DNA of 64,000 nucleotides, from contig CM056994.1 of assembly GCA_029891345.1 (NCBI GenBank), positions 140,266,457 to 140,330,456 of the forward strand, given 5' to 3'. The stretch comes from Dryococelus australis. Taxonomy: Eukaryota > Arthropoda > Insecta > Phasmatodea > Phasmatidae. The notes under the pieces were generated by a model. It ran no database searches and had not been told where the DNA came from. It saw only the letters and a program-made list of their open reading frames with translations. This document shows, one piece after another, positions 26,308 through 38,449 of the stretch. Position numbers and translations under genes: made by a program. Position 1 is the first letter of the stretch. Each line of letters begins with the position of its first letter.

Positions 26308-26910
26308 TGAAGACTTATAATCATTGCCTCGCTCATCTTGTCGTCATGGCTTAGTGGCAAGGAAGTTTGATTTCAAATGCGAAGGTCGTGGGTTCGATCC
26401 TCGGTCGGAGCAGATAATTTAATAATGTGAATATGAGGCACCCATATTTGCCAATAGATTATCACTAAATAATTCAAAATCAGCGCCAAAAAACCTTGAT
26501 CTTGCTCATACAGCAATGTATAATTATTGATGCAAATAAAAATGGTACATCCAAGCTTCAGAAAAAATGCTCTCCATACTACACATATCGTAGTACAACA
26601 GTTGTATAAACTGGAGTGTTCTCACATAGTGAATGGTGCCTCACTATATGAGGAGAGGTATCATCAAGAAATAAAATAATTTAAAAAAGTACTAAAAAAC
26701 CTTCAATTCTCCACAAAAAAAAATAAAAAATGGCCACCCAATGGTGAACTGAGGGGATACTCCAAATGGAATTTTGATGGTGCTAATTAAGGCCAGAAAA
26801 TTTGGGTCACTGGCATGATAGAGATATAACTCTAACCCCAAAAAATAAACAGGTCACAGGCACAGCATTAAGTTGCTTGTAAACTTTTGCAATTTCTTAA
26901 AGAAAATATT
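26240..26910 (+). repeat. SINE-like element after the copy A ATPase
   Basis: A strong A-box TGGCTTAGTGG (26347-26357) and B-box GGTTCGATCC (26391-26400) head a body that matches 60135-60745. Shared words run from ACTCACCACATG upstream of the head, through a GTATAA...GTGTTCTCA segment and a GATACTCCAAATGGA / GGTTACTCCAATTGGA segment, to AAGGCCAGAAAAT, AACAGGTCAC and GCTTGTAAA. Because homology begins about 60 bases before the tRNA-like head, the mobile unit is either longer than its head or was copied together with the Polinton. Confidence 0.75.
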
Positions 26911-27024
26911 TTGTTCAAAATTAAGACTTATATAATTATTCAACTATAAATTTAACTATACATTTTGTGCTGCCCATAAAATATAATCGAACAGATTGTG
27001 TTATCAACTTTTTAAATAAATTAT

Positions 27025-28250
27025 ATATCTAGGGAATGATGCAAATTCGCTTTCAAATATTAATACTTATAAGTTAGAAATTTCTTTCAGAATATTTCAA
27101 GAATATGATAACACTTCTTCAATTGACGGTAAACTCATTGAAGAAACACTTAATTTGATAAATAAGCCAATATGTGGTGATAAGTATGAGATACCTATTG
27201 ACCTTTCATTAACCTCAAATTGGAATAACAAACCATTAAAATGGAATTTTGCATATGCAAACAAATCAATTACAAAATTAGCTGAAGAGGCTTTTAACAT
27301 TTGCCAAAATCATACAAATTTGAAATTTGCTTACGATACACAATCTCTAGTCATAGTTATGCCATACAAACAAGGTCAACATAAATATCAGAGATGACAT
27401 GGCTTTTGTCTTTATACATTATCTGTGTATGGTAGTGAGCTAGCTCATGCATTTTTTTCCAAATAAAAATTAGTCTTGTTAAAATTCATATCAATTAACA
27501 AGAACATTGGTATAATGGAGGGAGAAACACTCCTGAAAATAATGTCAACTTACTGCCAGTTTTGAAACACAAAATTGGTCATATATTAGGTCTTGAACAT
27601 ACAAATGATAATCATGTATCTAATTCTTATCAATGATTTACAACCAGACGACATTCTGAAAATACAAAACTTTTATGGGCCACACCAACAAAATAATTTT
27701 AATGATAATAAACCAGTTTATTTATGGAAATACAGACATGTAAAAATATTTTTAAATATCGATGGCGAATTGTATATTTTTTACAATACAAATTGTTCTA
27801 CAAGAAGTTTGAATGACATGAAAATAATCAATAGGCCATTTTTGATAACAGAATGGCTTGAGTTTTTACTAAGTGATTTCAACAATTTTTTATATATCAG
27901 AGGCCTTCGGGTCAGTTGGTTCTGTTCGTTGACAACAAAATTTATATGGTTGAGTATCCTAGTTATCGCCCTGATAACGGATACCAGAAAGAATTTTCTT
28001 CATTTGGATTAAGAGATAAATATATAATAAATGCTGGTTTTAATTCATATTCAGGAAAAACTTTTATCTTCTATGAAAAGGTGTATTATGCTGAAATAGA
28101 TGAATGCAGTTTCCAGATAAAGGAGACTGGCCCAATTAGCAAGACATTTCTTCATTTGCCAAGTAAGATAGAGTCGGCTTTTAGATAGACAAATGGTTTA
28201 CTGTATTTCTTTAGCAACGATATATTATGGAATATAACGAATTTACAAAG
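27025..28250 (+). pseudogene. Matrix metalloproteinase-like gene with hemopexin repeats, inside Polinton A
   Basis: Order of parts: a propeptide-like stretch ending in KPICGDKYEIP, which resembles the MMP cysteine switch (PRCG); a catalytic-domain stretch (LKWNFAYANKSITKLAEEAF, ELAHAFF); a zinc site reading HKIGHILGLEH near 27565-27600, where the usual catalytic Glu of HExxH is Lys; NDLQPDDILKIQNFYGP; then hemopexin-like blades (PSKIESAFR, GLLYFFSNDI). It is spread over three frames with stops at 27395 and 28012 and a shift near 27910. MMPs cut extracellular matrix. Baculoviruses carry related genes, so a viral role is plausible. It lies between the ATPase/SINE and the BRO gene, has no visible introns, and has no counterpart in copy B. 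A processed host gene inserted later cannot be excluded. Confidence 0.75.
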
Positions 28251-28639
28251 AGATTGACTAGAATCGGTAAAAATAGCATTTCCTTGTTTGGGATAAAGTG
28301 CGATTCCTTTAACGAAATCATAAATAAAAGAAAGATATTGTTAATGACTTAGAAAATGTAATTCATTAGAGCTATATAATAGCAGAAAAATATATAAATT
28401 TTTATGAAGATAAAGGGTTCCGGAAAACAGGGCTCCCTTCACTCAAAAACAACTGATTAATTATAGTAATGATCTCTACCGAATTGAGTACAATTAATAA
28501 ATCTGGTTTACATATATTTTTCATTTTCTTACTAAAAGAATACTACCAAGAAGATTTATTACAACTCACCAATTCAACTTGCGCATAATTTCGCATAAAA
28601 AAATTGAGTCAATTTTAGACATAATTAATATCAAACTTA
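28251..28639. other. Spacer between the metalloproteinase and BRO genes
   Basis: AT-rich. The end of this stretch (28565-28640, CAATTCAACTTGCG...) resembles the sequence before the first BRO unit of copy B (52690-52760), so it is probably the 5' part or leader of the BRO gene. Nothing else is seen. Confidence 0.4.
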
Positions 28640-29432
28640 TTTACTCTGGTAAATAAGTTTCTAGGATTGTTGATGAGGAAAATATTTCTTGGTTTAGAGG
28701 AAAAGATGCTGCTGAAATATTAGAATATTCTAACCCAAAAGATGCATTACAAAAAGCAAATTTCATTAAAATATAAGATACCTTAACAGGAATAGATGGG
28801 ATGAAAAATTCATGCCATCTCTCTTATAACGAAGGCAAAGCAGTTTATATTAGAGACCCATATTTATGTGAACTTATTTTTAGATTGCAGTGTAAATTAG
28901 CTAAAGGTCTTAAGACATGGATATTTGAAGATGTTATTCCTTCAATTAGAAAACATGGTGAATATGAGATTCAAAAATATATAATTTATTTATACAAGGG
29001 CCAAATAGAGCATTAAAAAATATAAATAATATTAAAGATGAACATGTGGAAAATTTAAGAGTATCTGTTCATATGGCCTTAGATACAATAACTGGCAGAA
29101 ATGCTGAAATCGGATAAATGACATCTCATGATGTACCAGAAACAGAAAATTCAAATTTAAATCCAACATTCGTTCTTTTAAAATTATTTGATGGTGACTG
29201 TGAATATGATTACTATGTCATTATAACTCAAAGAAAATATGTTCAAAGACAATTGTACAGCTTTGAAGACAGACATCCAAATTGCGAAAAATTGTTGAAA
29301 ATTTTAATTCATATAAATGAATTAGGGTTTTGTTCTTTGATTTTATGTAAAATTCACAAAACATCTGTTTTATTAATACAAGAGTTATGTGAGTTATCAA
29401 AACCTAATCATTTAACATACATTTTGTTATGA
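28640..29432 (+). pseudogene. Polinton copy A: BRO-N family protein with a C-terminal viral domain
   Basis: The BRO-N fold starts at WFRGKDAAEILEY (near 28693), continues through KAVYIRDPYLCELIFRLQ and ends with WIFEDVIPSIRKHGEYE. After a coiled linker (LKNINNIKDEHVENLR) a stop precedes a C-terminal domain with FVLLKLFDGDCEYDYYVI, which is also present in copy B (FILLKLFDYNFEF). BRO-N proteins are DNA-binding regulators common in insect DNA viruses. The C-terminal domain resembles those paired with BRO or MSV199 domains in entomopoxviruses and baculoviruses; I cannot name it firmly. It converges on the integrase, and a hairpin spans its stop codon. Confidence 0.8.
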
Positions 29433-29436
29433 TTAG
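29404..29436. terminator. Hairpin spanning the BRO stop codon, between convergent genes
   Basis: CTAATCAT (29404-29411) pairs with ATGATTAG (29429-29436), and an inner AACA / TGTT pair extends the stem. It lies exactly at the junction of the convergent BRO and integrase genes. It is AT-rich, so chance is possible. Confidence 0.4.
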
Positions 29437-29444
29437 ATTTTAAG

Positions 29445-30290
29445 AATTTTTCAATCCAAATATTCTTCACGATAGTTGGTTTTATAATTTCATATTCATA
29501 AAAACCTTTCAAGGATTAGTTTACTCTTGCTCACGCAGAGGTATCGCCAACTTTATATTTCGGTTTAGTAATCTCATTCACAAAATCTTTTTGTCTTAAA
29601 TATTTTAACTTTTTTTATTAACTTTAATTGGCTTCATGCCAGTGATTCTGTGTTCGGTATTATTCTATTCTTTCACTAAATCATCTAATATATTAACCTA
29701 TTTGTAATTGCCATTTAAAGCAAATTTTTTTCACATTTGGTTCTTCATTGTACAAAGATATCGTTCCACACAACTGGCTTTAAGTTCACTGAATGTGGAA
29801 TAGTGATTGATGTTATATTTATGCATTAGTTCTTTAAATGTATTATTATAAAATTCGGACACATTTTTGTTTGAATATTACATGGTTTTATTTTAACAAC
29901 TATAGATTCTAAAGCAATTACTGCATTTATTTTGCTGTTTTATCTTTATTTGGTTTAGCAAATGTATATTTTGAGCAAACATCGAAAATTGCCATAATAC
30001 ACTTATAACCATTGTTCATATGTGATATTCGTGTTAAATTTCCGGTGCCCATCTGTACAAGATCAATTTGCCAGAAATCATAAATTCCATATGAAATTAC
30101 ATTTCTTCTTGGAAAATTATTTCGTGCTGGTTTATCTAATCCAATTATTATACCTTCTCTTACTTTGGGTATTTTTTTTTAAGAATGTGGATTTATTAGT
30201 TTTGCATATAAAACATTTACTTGTATTTTTATCTTCATATTACTATTTTTGGTGACGTTTTTGCTCTTCAAACACCAAGTGTTCTCCATT
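29445..30290 (-). pseudogene. Polinton copy A: retroviral-type integrase (rve), decayed
   Basis: On the minus strand: IYDFWQIDLVQM (first acidic residue of the DDE core), NNGYKCIMAIFDVCSKYTFA, then a stop and frameshift. A degenerate second site follows, where the SDN of copy B is replaced, with SEFYNNTFKELMHKYNINHY and CVERYL (third residue Glu) still readable in other frames. The C-terminal part has decayed. This enzyme inserts Polintons into the host genome. It is convergent with BRO and divergent in decay from copy B, which keeps all three acidic residues. Confidence 0.85.
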
Positions 30291-30384
30291 TAATTTATAT
30301 ATATATATGTTAATCTTTATATTTCATGAATATTCCTATTGTAGTCAACATTCCATCAACAAAATAAATAGATAATTATTTTAA

Positions 30385-31420
30385 AAAATTTTTAAAGTAA
30401 GAAACTCACCTCTGTTATCTTCAAAATGGTTACTGTAATATATTTTTGTAGTTCGCTTAATAACAGTTAGAGTATTATCAGGCAAATTATAAGTAATTAT
30501 TTTATAAACAGTACAATCCATCAAAAAAGGAAAGAAATTTACATCATCTATGCGATAAACATTATTATTTTTATTTTACTTCCCATGTAAATAAAATATA
30601 TGAGATTTTCTTCCTTAAATTTTTCAACTTTCGAGATAAAATTTTGCAATTTAACATCTAATTCTCTGTCGGAGTCTTCTTAGTTTTTTTTTTTCAACTT
30701 TTTTGTTGACAAGTGTATCAAAATAATTCAAAACTAATTTGTTAAAATTTTGCAATTTAACAGCTATTTCTTTATCGAAATATATTTTATCGAGCACATA
30801 TTTTCCATCTACAGGATCAGCCATATTATTAATTCTTAGTTTTTGAATAGAAACATAATCTATTCTATAAGCAAACATTTTACTAAGTTGATCCTACAGC
30901 AGAAACAATGATATTGTATTTTGACTATACATATGTTTTTAAATCAGAAACACTAGTAATGTATTTTGAATCTACATCTGTTTTTAAAGTGATCTCAGAA
31001 ACAATAGTTTTATATTTTGAATCTACTTCCTTTTTTAGTGCCTGCTTTGCAATGTTTATACGTTTTATATAATCGGCCATTGTATAATTGAATTGTAAAT
31101 TTATATCTTCTTTTAAAGCATAATCAGAAACAATAGTTTTTATTTCGAATCTACAGCCTTTTTTATTGCTTAATCTGCTATATGTATATTAAAAAATTAT
31201 TTTATTGACCGCTTCCTTATGAATTATAAGATTACCTATATTAACAATTCTACATCCTGGAAAAGAAATAAAAAATTTTATCATTAAAACAGTCGGATAG
31301 TTCATTTTGTAAAGAAGAAACGCTGGAATTTCATTGTGAATCTGCATATGATTTTAACGCAAAGGCACCAGTGTCAAAAATTTTATTTAAATATTTTATT
31401 AATTGTTCCCCAAATATATC
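30385..31420 (-). pseudogene. Polinton copy A: fibre-like protein
   Basis: Several degenerate copies of a segment resembling SKYKTIVSDYALKEYV lead into YVSIQKLRINNMADPVDGK (30651-30878 frame), the same unit as IINIAEPIDGKDAVNKRYF in copy B, and then a C-terminal piece with FFPFLMD and DNTLTVIKRTTKIYY. Repeated helical segments followed by a DGKDAVNKRYVD-type stretch are typical of phage and adenovirus-like fibre or tail proteins that trimerise. Its role as an attachment fibre is inference. It lies between the integrase and protease on the same strand. Confidence 0.55.
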
Positions 31421-31433
31421 TGTCATTTAATAA

Positions 31434-31800
31434 CTAAGATTTTATATCATTAAACTTATAACCACTCGAAAAAATATGTAAAACAATTAAACATAGACGT
31501 CCACATGTAACTGAATCAAAATTCTGAATTCGACCATCATTGTAATAAATGATTTTATTATTGAATTAATTAGTAATGATATTAGGAATATTACTTCTAA
31601 ATGATTTGAAATAGTACACATCGTTGTTTTCTTTGAAATAGCAAACCGAATGAGTATTAGGATTTGTTGAAATATCTAAATTTACCACAGCACACTCATC
31701 TTTGAGCATATTTTTTGGTATTTCGTCAGTCACATAAACATTTCTGAAATGTTATATATCTATCGATGTTAGATAATTAGGATATATTCAAATTTTTTTC
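31434..31800 (-). pseudogene. Polinton copy A: adenain-like cysteine protease
   Basis: Nearly one frame on the minus strand. EIPKNMLKDECAVVNLDIS leads to THSVCYFK (catalytic His kept, the usual Trp after it replaced), YYFKSF (the acidic partner of copy B's YFDSF is Lys) and VTCGRLCL (catalytic Cys kept). It ends at 31434. There is one internal stop. In adenoviruses and Polintons this enzyme matures capsid proteins. The lost acidic residue and the stop make this copy dead. Confidence 0.75.
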
Positions 31801-31814
31801 GTTATTCACTTTTT

Positions 31815-32215
31815 TTTTTTTGCAACCAAACCCCTTCCTGGTTTATTTTCTATTGCTAAATTGTGTTTCAGTTTTTCTTCAAATTATTTTTTATTTTTTC
31901 TAGTTTCTTCGACAGAATAGTAAATTGCACTAGCTCCTCCAGCCAAGGCATCAAGTGTACCTAAAGAAGCAAGTATAATAGGAATAATTCCTCCATTGTG
32001 TAAACCACTTGCAGATTTTTCTTTGCCCATCTTTGTGACTGTTGGTAGTGATAAAGCTAATTTGAAACTCTTACCTTCTTTTATTTTTCTTCTTAATTAT
32101 ATACTTTGTTAAAAATATATCTATATCCAAATCTTTTAATTCCTCAAAGGGAATATTGAAAAATATGTATTTTTCTTCCTTTGTAAGTAATATATACAAT
32201 CAATAAAACCTTTAA
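31815..32215 (-). pseudogene. Polinton copy A: small Gly/Ala-rich basic protein
   Basis: An N-terminal part (YIFFNIPFEELKDLDIDIF) is followed, after a frameshift, by FKLALSLPTVTKMGKEK, a hydrophobic Gly/Ala stretch (IIPIILASLGTLDALAGG) and a Lys-rich tail (RGLVAKKKK). Copy B has the same layout at 47640-48005. Small proteins with this composition sit beside the protease in many arthropod Polintons and recall adenovirus core or membrane-active minor proteins. The function is not established. Confidence 0.5.
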
Positions 32216-32224
32216 ATTCCCCAC

Positions 32225-33485
32225 CGTAATTTTCTTTTTATAAACATTGTTGGAGCAACAGCAAAAGAAGCAATTTTTCGCCATTTCGTGTGTTTTAACT
32301 AACATAATTTCTTTTGCTTCTTTTTGTAAAATTTTATCAGCTTGATGTCTAAATTTTAAATCTTTGTTATCTTTATAATCAATATCGTGATATTTCCATG
32401 CTTCAAATAATTTATTTATGCCATTGTCTCCTCTGTCTATTCTTTCATTTAATTCTGTAAATGGTCCACAATAATTAGAGCCAGGCTAATGCATTTCGGC
32501 CAAATTTAAATTGTTTAATGCCCAATTTAGAATACCTTTGTAATTGTATTCAGAATTCCAAAATGAATGTGGAATAACATTTAAAACACTTATAAGATAG
32601 TACATTCCTTTCTGGTTATCAATGACAAAATCAGAAAATTTATTGTCAAACATATTCCTTTTGCTTACTTTTTCATTGTAATCCTTTATTTCCAGCATTT
32701 TCTTCACTATATATAAATAATAATCTATAAACCAATTTTCTAATATCATCCATCGAGACATATTCTTTTGGTTAATTATTGTATTTTTTATACCTTTTCC
32801 TGATGTAGGAGATCTTGGGGAAATCGTCCTTGCTGGTGGTTTGGTACAGATTTTGATTGCTATAGTATACGCTGTTCATAAATAAAATCATAAAATGGTT
32901 TTATTATATTCCCGTACTTCCAACTTTTGTGAGCATTTATTTGTTTACAAGGTTTATATTTTCGGAATGCAACATTTGTGTATAAAATTACTTTTTGTAA
33001 TTTTCATAGTCATTTTCAATGTTTTTATCCGTAAGATCTGGTTCTTTTATTTTGTTAACAAATTAGAAAGCACTTCTGCTAATATATATTATTTACCATT
33101 AATACATAGTTTATAGTTTTTCATTATTTATTTTTATTTCTGTATTTCGAAAGTATAATTTACGATTTTCTGCTCGTAAACCATTTAGTGTTTTGAAAGC
33201 AATTTTTTCAGAAATTACTTTTCCGATATTTATAGTAGAATCAGATGATGTTTCTTGTGGTGTTGGTGGATAATATAAACTTTTTACTGTTACAGGAACT
33301 AATATATTTATTGAATTTTTATTTTCACCACTAACTTGATCTACTTTTTTACCATTATTGTGTAGTTCGTCAATTCAGGGTAGATATTTCTTCTTATTTT
33401 GTTCATATTCCACTTCATGGTGTTTTTTTTTAAATATAATTTTTATATCTCTCGTTGAGTAATTTAACTCGAGAAATGTTCTTCA
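32225..33485 (-). pseudogene. Polinton copy A: protein with a C-terminal parvovirus-type phospholipase A2 domain
   Basis: From 33485 on the minus strand: an N-terminal helix (ISRVKLL), a middle domain with the FRNTEIKI / GLRAENRKLYF word, DDIRKL-like remnants, then the open 91-codon frame 32761-32486 (KGMYYLISVLNVIPHSFWN). Next come NYCGPFTELNERIDRG (Ca-loop-like CGP) and WKYHDIDYK, which keeps the HDxxY catalytic signature of PLA2. In parvoviruses this domain breaches the endosome. A virion role here is inference. The layout matches copy B, where the PLA2 part is one clean ORF. Stops and shifts are frequent. Confidence 0.7.
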
Positions 33486-33494
33486 ACTATTTCA

Positions 33495-34645
33495 ACTAAT
33501 CAAACCAGAATGAATTTAAATGTTTACAATAATTGAATTGAATTTGATATTCCAATAGGAGATGTCTTTTTTTTTCCAAATGATGCTTATATTCATGAGC
33601 AATATAAATTACTCAAAAAGGATAAAGGAGGAAATGAGCAAAATATGTAAAAGAAGACAATATTGATGTTTATTCGAACTCTTTTCCTTTTCAATTTTCT
33701 TGAGTATAAATTTCAAAACATGGAAATATTTTTGAAGCTGTTGATAATCCAGGTATAGCATCAACAATAATGATTACTTTATTAAGATCAACAAGTGAAC
33801 AAATTATTTAGAATTTTCTGGTGTTAATAATAAATATCGAGTTAAATCTGTTCACTTTCATAAAACAAATAAAATAACGTATTCTCTTAGATATTTGCTC
33901 GGTTTTATTCATGACAGAAATGTAATTTATTGGAAAGGAGGTTATAAAATTAATTTTTTTAGAAATTCATCATATAACAACTCTTTATTTGTTTATGAAA
34001 CAAAAAATGTTGATGGTACGCTTCAGAAAAGTTATGCTGAGCCAGGTAAATTTGTAAATGATAAATTAGAAATTATGTGGCTTATTGTTGAATACGAATC
34101 TAACACGGCCATTGCAATTAAAGACAAATATACAAACATCTTAAATGCGTATTAGTTTTGATTATTGGCAATTTATAGAAAAAGAAGTCCCTGCTGAAAC
34201 AACTGTTTTTAACTTTTATATTAAATATTAGTTTAATAATTTACAATTTGACGTCAGATTTTGTAATTGTATCTGTGTAGAAAATGATAGAAATAAAATT
34301 TTTCCGAAAGAAAATTGGAATCTAGATTTCGAAAATGGCATTTGTTATTAAATGTGTCTTGTTTATGGTAATTTCAGAAATTCTAGAACAAAACTAGATA
34401 TTATGTAGAAATAATTAACTTTATAAAAAACCAACAGTAAACTTCGAAGGCAAAATCAGTAATTATTAATTTTTTTGGCCGAAGAACATTGTATATTATT
34501 GATTGCTTATATAGAAAAACAAATGTGGCATATACAAATTTGTGTAGATTTTAATAAAAAAGTTGGAGCAAATACAATTTGTAATATTGTTGTAATTAGT
34601 CAACGGAACTTAAATTATGATTATTTGAAAGTGAGAATTACTTAA
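33495..34645 (+). pseudogene. Polinton copy A: double-jelly-roll major capsid protein
   Basis: Begins IEFDIPIGDVFFFPNDAY, with decayed middle parts (FQNMEIF). An open stretch at 33895-34155 contains YWKGGYKINFFRNSS and LEIMWLIVEYESNTAI. Then WQFIEKEVPAETTVFNFYI, ENWNLDFENGICY and MCLVYGNFRNS follow in other frames. Order and spacing fit the about 450-residue double-jelly-roll protein of arthropod Polintons (NPGITST, YPYDNLNLDF-like sites), which forms the hexon-like capsid. It is longer at its 3' end than copy B, which is truncated after the SNTAI-equivalent site. It diverges from the PLA2-domain gene with only about 10 bases between them. Confidence 0.7.
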
Positions 34646-34955
34646 TATATACAAATAATATATAATTATTATATTAATTAATTATATTTTATACTATTTA
34701 TTATATTATATACTATGTTATATATTATATTAACAATTCATATAAATATATATAATTTTTAATATTAATGAATGGAAGAATGAACAACATGTTTCGATAT
34801 TTTAATGCAATATTTTTACCCATAGTGGTTGCAATTAAAAGTTTTACTAATTTTTTGAAATATATATGAATTATTTGATTACATAAAAAAATCATTTTCA
34901 CAATTCTAAATATTTTTTTCTGTGTCTTAATAAATTTATTTTCTTTATAAATATA

Positions 34956-35225
34956 ATGAAAATGCCTTTGTTTCCATGCAGTTTGACTAACAATTTAAAA
35001 GGCAATTGTAGTGGTTCAAGACCGTCTTCCTATAGATTAGGTAATGCATCCGAAGGTCTTCAAAATAGGGTTCACAAATTTTATTCAAAATTACAAATCT
35101 TACAATTATCAATCTCAGATAACATTGCAGATAAAAATGAACTTCGAGATATATGAGAAAATATAATGCAATTAGAAGAAGTTTTTAAAAAATTATTAGA
35201 TCTTCCAGTATACACTGTAAAGAAT
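34956..35225 (+). pseudogene. Small conserved Polinton protein, copy A
   Basis: 66 codons open, then a stop and further matching codons (QLEEVFKKLL). Recognisable words are SLTNNLKG, PSSYRLGNASEGLQN and helical DNIADKNEL. Copy B has the same protein at 53755-53998, placed before the zinc-module and polymerase genes. Probably a short coiled-coil protein; function unknown. In copy A it is the last recognisable Polinton gene. Confidence 0.55.
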
Positions 35226-35254
35226 AAAAACATAATATTTAAGTTTATTATTTT

Positions 35255-35560
35255 TTTTTTGGTATGAATTTGCTTGATTTAGATTATTCGCTTGCAAAAT
35301 TGGCATTTCTAGAAAACACGAAAATTTGCTTGATTTTGGTGTAAAATTGCTTGATTTGGATGAAAATTTGTTGTTTTTAAACTATGGAAAGTTCTACAAG
35401 CCTTTTTGTGAAATATTGGAAAACTTGCATGATTTTGGTTAATTTTGCTTGTTTTTGAGCGTTGAAAATTTATGTCAAATGAGGTTTCTAGAAACTTTAC
35501 AAAAATTGGGTTGGAAATGATAAAATTACTCGAATTTTGGGGTAATTTGCTTGATTTTTC
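35255..35560 (+). repeat. TTTGCTTGATTT-type degenerate tandem repeat
   Basis: The word TTGCTTGATTT or a near variant occurs about eight times, with TTCTAGAAA spaced between some copies. No gene. Confidence 0.7.
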
Positions 35561-38449
35561 AAAACGTGGGATGAGATTGTACTCGTAATATACATCTACT
35601 AGAAGGCTGTTGAATGATGATTAATTTAGATATGATGTCTGAGGAGGTGGGCTCGTAGTTACTTAATTGGTTTGTAATTATTTTAAAAAATTTTATGTGT
35701 TGGGTTGGTGCGTTATTGCCAGTATGAATTGAGGGATAGGCGTTTGATATGCCGCCATGTTTCATGGTATGGAAGAGACAATATATTCACAACAAAGACT
35801 TGAAACCTTTGTTTTGAATTGAGTTGTCTGATGAGAATGCTTGGATGTATATATGGAGTTCTTATGTTTGCGTGTGTATGAGAGGGTGGGTTTGGGTAGT
35901 TTGTGACTAGTGTTTAATTATTTTTTAGGTAGTTTGTGGGTGTATTAATTGATATTATTAATTTTTGTGTTTGAGTGTAATATATTAATTCCTCTCGTCA
36001 AAACTTTCTGGACGAAATCATCATTAATATTGTTATTGAAGGTTCAATGTTTAAAATATTGTTCAACTTTAAGAGTGTCAAGTAATTTAAATTACTTTAC
36101 AGAAACTTTCTTTTTAAAATGATAAAGTTAATTTAACCGTAATATTTAAAGTTTTGTCTTAAACATATCGTGTTAGTGTAGAGTTCAACAAGTCTCCTAT
36201 AATTCAATACATATTATGTGAGCTATAAATATTAAATATGGTCTAAACACCGTTCTCCTGTTATGAAGCGCAGAGGCCGTGCGCTGCGAACGCACAGTCC
36301 TTTAACACGTGAGCTAATGTCTAGGAGCGCGGTGTGTTGGAGAGTGCCGGCGGTTTCGGAGTGTGCTGCGTTGCGTGGAGTCGCGCAAAAGGTGATGGGA
36401 GGGAAGTGGTGTCCATCATCGTAACTGCAGGTATGGTGACGCTTGTCACTAGAAGGGAGGGGAAGGAGGCGGTGGAGTGCCTAGGAGTATTCGAAGAGGC
36501 GGGGAGTGTCGGCTGTGTCGGAGAAGTGAAGGCTAATAACTGCTGCTTACAACGGCTGTTTCTCCAAACATGTCCTGCTCTCAATTCTCACCGCCCCGGT
36601 AGCTGGCATTTACAATGGTTGTTTCTGTAAACACGTCCCGCTTCGTCGTGGTTCCGCGAGCGTTCTGTGGCATCCCTAAATGTGACTCAGGAAACTTTCT
36701 TGTGGACTGGGATTTTTTCAAACACAGTTCACGAATGAATTTAAATTTTATAATAGAATTATATTCTTTCTCTTCATATAACATAGCATACTTATGCAAC
36801 GAGTGAATAATATTTGTCAATATCGTAAATTCAACAAGTGTAAGGTTAAGTTTGGTCAAAGTGTTTTATATATTGCTGCATCCGTACGAACAGCGACATG
36901 CGTAACACATCATTTTTTCATTAACCAAATCAGACCCAGTGTACACAATTGTGTATATTATGCAACTGTAGGTAATTTTTGGTCTGTACTGCACACTAAG
37001 AAACTCAATGACCAATTATCTTACTTGTGGGTAAATTATTTGCAAACCATCTTACTGGTCTAAGTCATAATTGGTGCATATTAATGTAGGCCCACACATA
37101 GTCTACTGCTAATTGTCTGTGACTACGAAACAAGCTTAGTGTCAACATAAATACCACTGGGATTGAAAATTTTTTGTTGTTTACAACATTTGAAACCGTA
37201 AACTAATTTGGGTTTGAAAAGGTTTAACAAAAAATATTTCCATGTGAGAAATAGTTTCTATCGAGGTAATATAAAACACAGTCTCACGAAAGTCTCTAAT
37301 CTAAAAGCTCCTCGACGATATACTTTTTCCCTTGAAATAAAATAAACAGCAGACCAAACACTTTAAATTACACGAGGAAAACGTCAGTGTGTATTGCACC
37401 CATAACTTCAATGAAAAAGCAGCTGTGGTGGGAGGATACATTGTATACATAATTTTTTCAACTTACATGAAAACACCAACCATAACAGCAAGGCATCGAA
37501 CCGAGGATCTGCTTCGCTGTCAAACCAGTTTTTTAGCAGTATGACAGCCAGTTCTGTACTCGCATGGCTGTCAGTTTCCTACCAGCATGGTTGCCAGTAT
37601 GTATTCTTCAATGCAGCCTTTATTCTGGCTCTTCATCAGAGCAAACAATGTATTCCTATGTGCAAGAGACATATTTTTTAAGTACACTACACACGTGTGA
37701 ATGTGGAGATGGAGTATTTGTGAGTAATGAAGTGTCTTGTTATTTATTTTTTACAGGAAACTAACATTATTTGGACGATTTGAAAACCTCGGAGTATGGA
37801 AGAATATTGAGAAGAAAAGATTGTGAAAAATTGAGAAATCCCGAGAAAATCCAGCTGGACATTGGACCTGGAACGCCTTAGTGAGAGGATAACATGACAA
37901 CTACTAGAGCTAACTGCTTATGAAGTTATATTTTAGAAATGTAATTTCATTTTCCCGACAAGAAAACAACGTCGAAAATGTTGGTTTGGTCAATCTGGAA
38001 GTTTTCTCAATGGCAGTGTTAGCATCCAGCGAAAAGTTTCGTCCTTCAACAAGATTAGCCTCAGATAGCAGAGAATCTTGCGCAAGAGATAAAAGTCTCT
38101 TGAACACTGCGGCGAGGTGAACGCTATCTTATGTATGGAAAACAAGTCTATGAATTAAACTCCGACACTATTCGCTTAAGATTCGTTTATTCCAAAATAC
38201 AAAACTAAATTTCAATAACGTTTACTATTTAAAAATTAAGCTTATTATTACTTGTTCATAATACAAATTAAATGAAACTTTTATCACGAAAACAGTTTTT
38301 ATAACATTTAAATTAAAATTTATTTTTGGGATAGGAGAACATACAGATCAATGCTTACAATGAAAAAATAAATCCAATAAGTATTATGTTGTGAAAAAAC
38401 GATTCAATTGTGTTTGGGAGATTAACACAAGGATTAAGTGATTATCTTT
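35561..38449. other. DNA between Polinton A and the FB-2 right arm; no gene supported
   Basis: G/T-rich at first. A GC-richer patch lies at 36255-36560 and gives overlapping ORFs on both strands (36321-36630). The remainder is AT-rich, with several 60-95-codon ORFs that show no recognisable domain. A B-box-like word on the minus strand near 37494 lacks a convincing A-box. I see nothing that extends the Polinton here. Confidence 0.45.

Noticed and set aside
21487-35225. Short Polinton terminal inverted repeats at the ends of copy A
   Set aside because: I looked near 21480 and 35230 and found no matching inverted ends; both ends look like truncations.
36321-36630. ORFs on both strands in a GC-richer patch
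   Set aside because: Same composition effect as at 21125; no motif in either.
37480-37560. B-box-like GGTTCGATGCC on the minus strand
   Set aside because: No A-box at the proper distance and no tRNA-like folding by eye.
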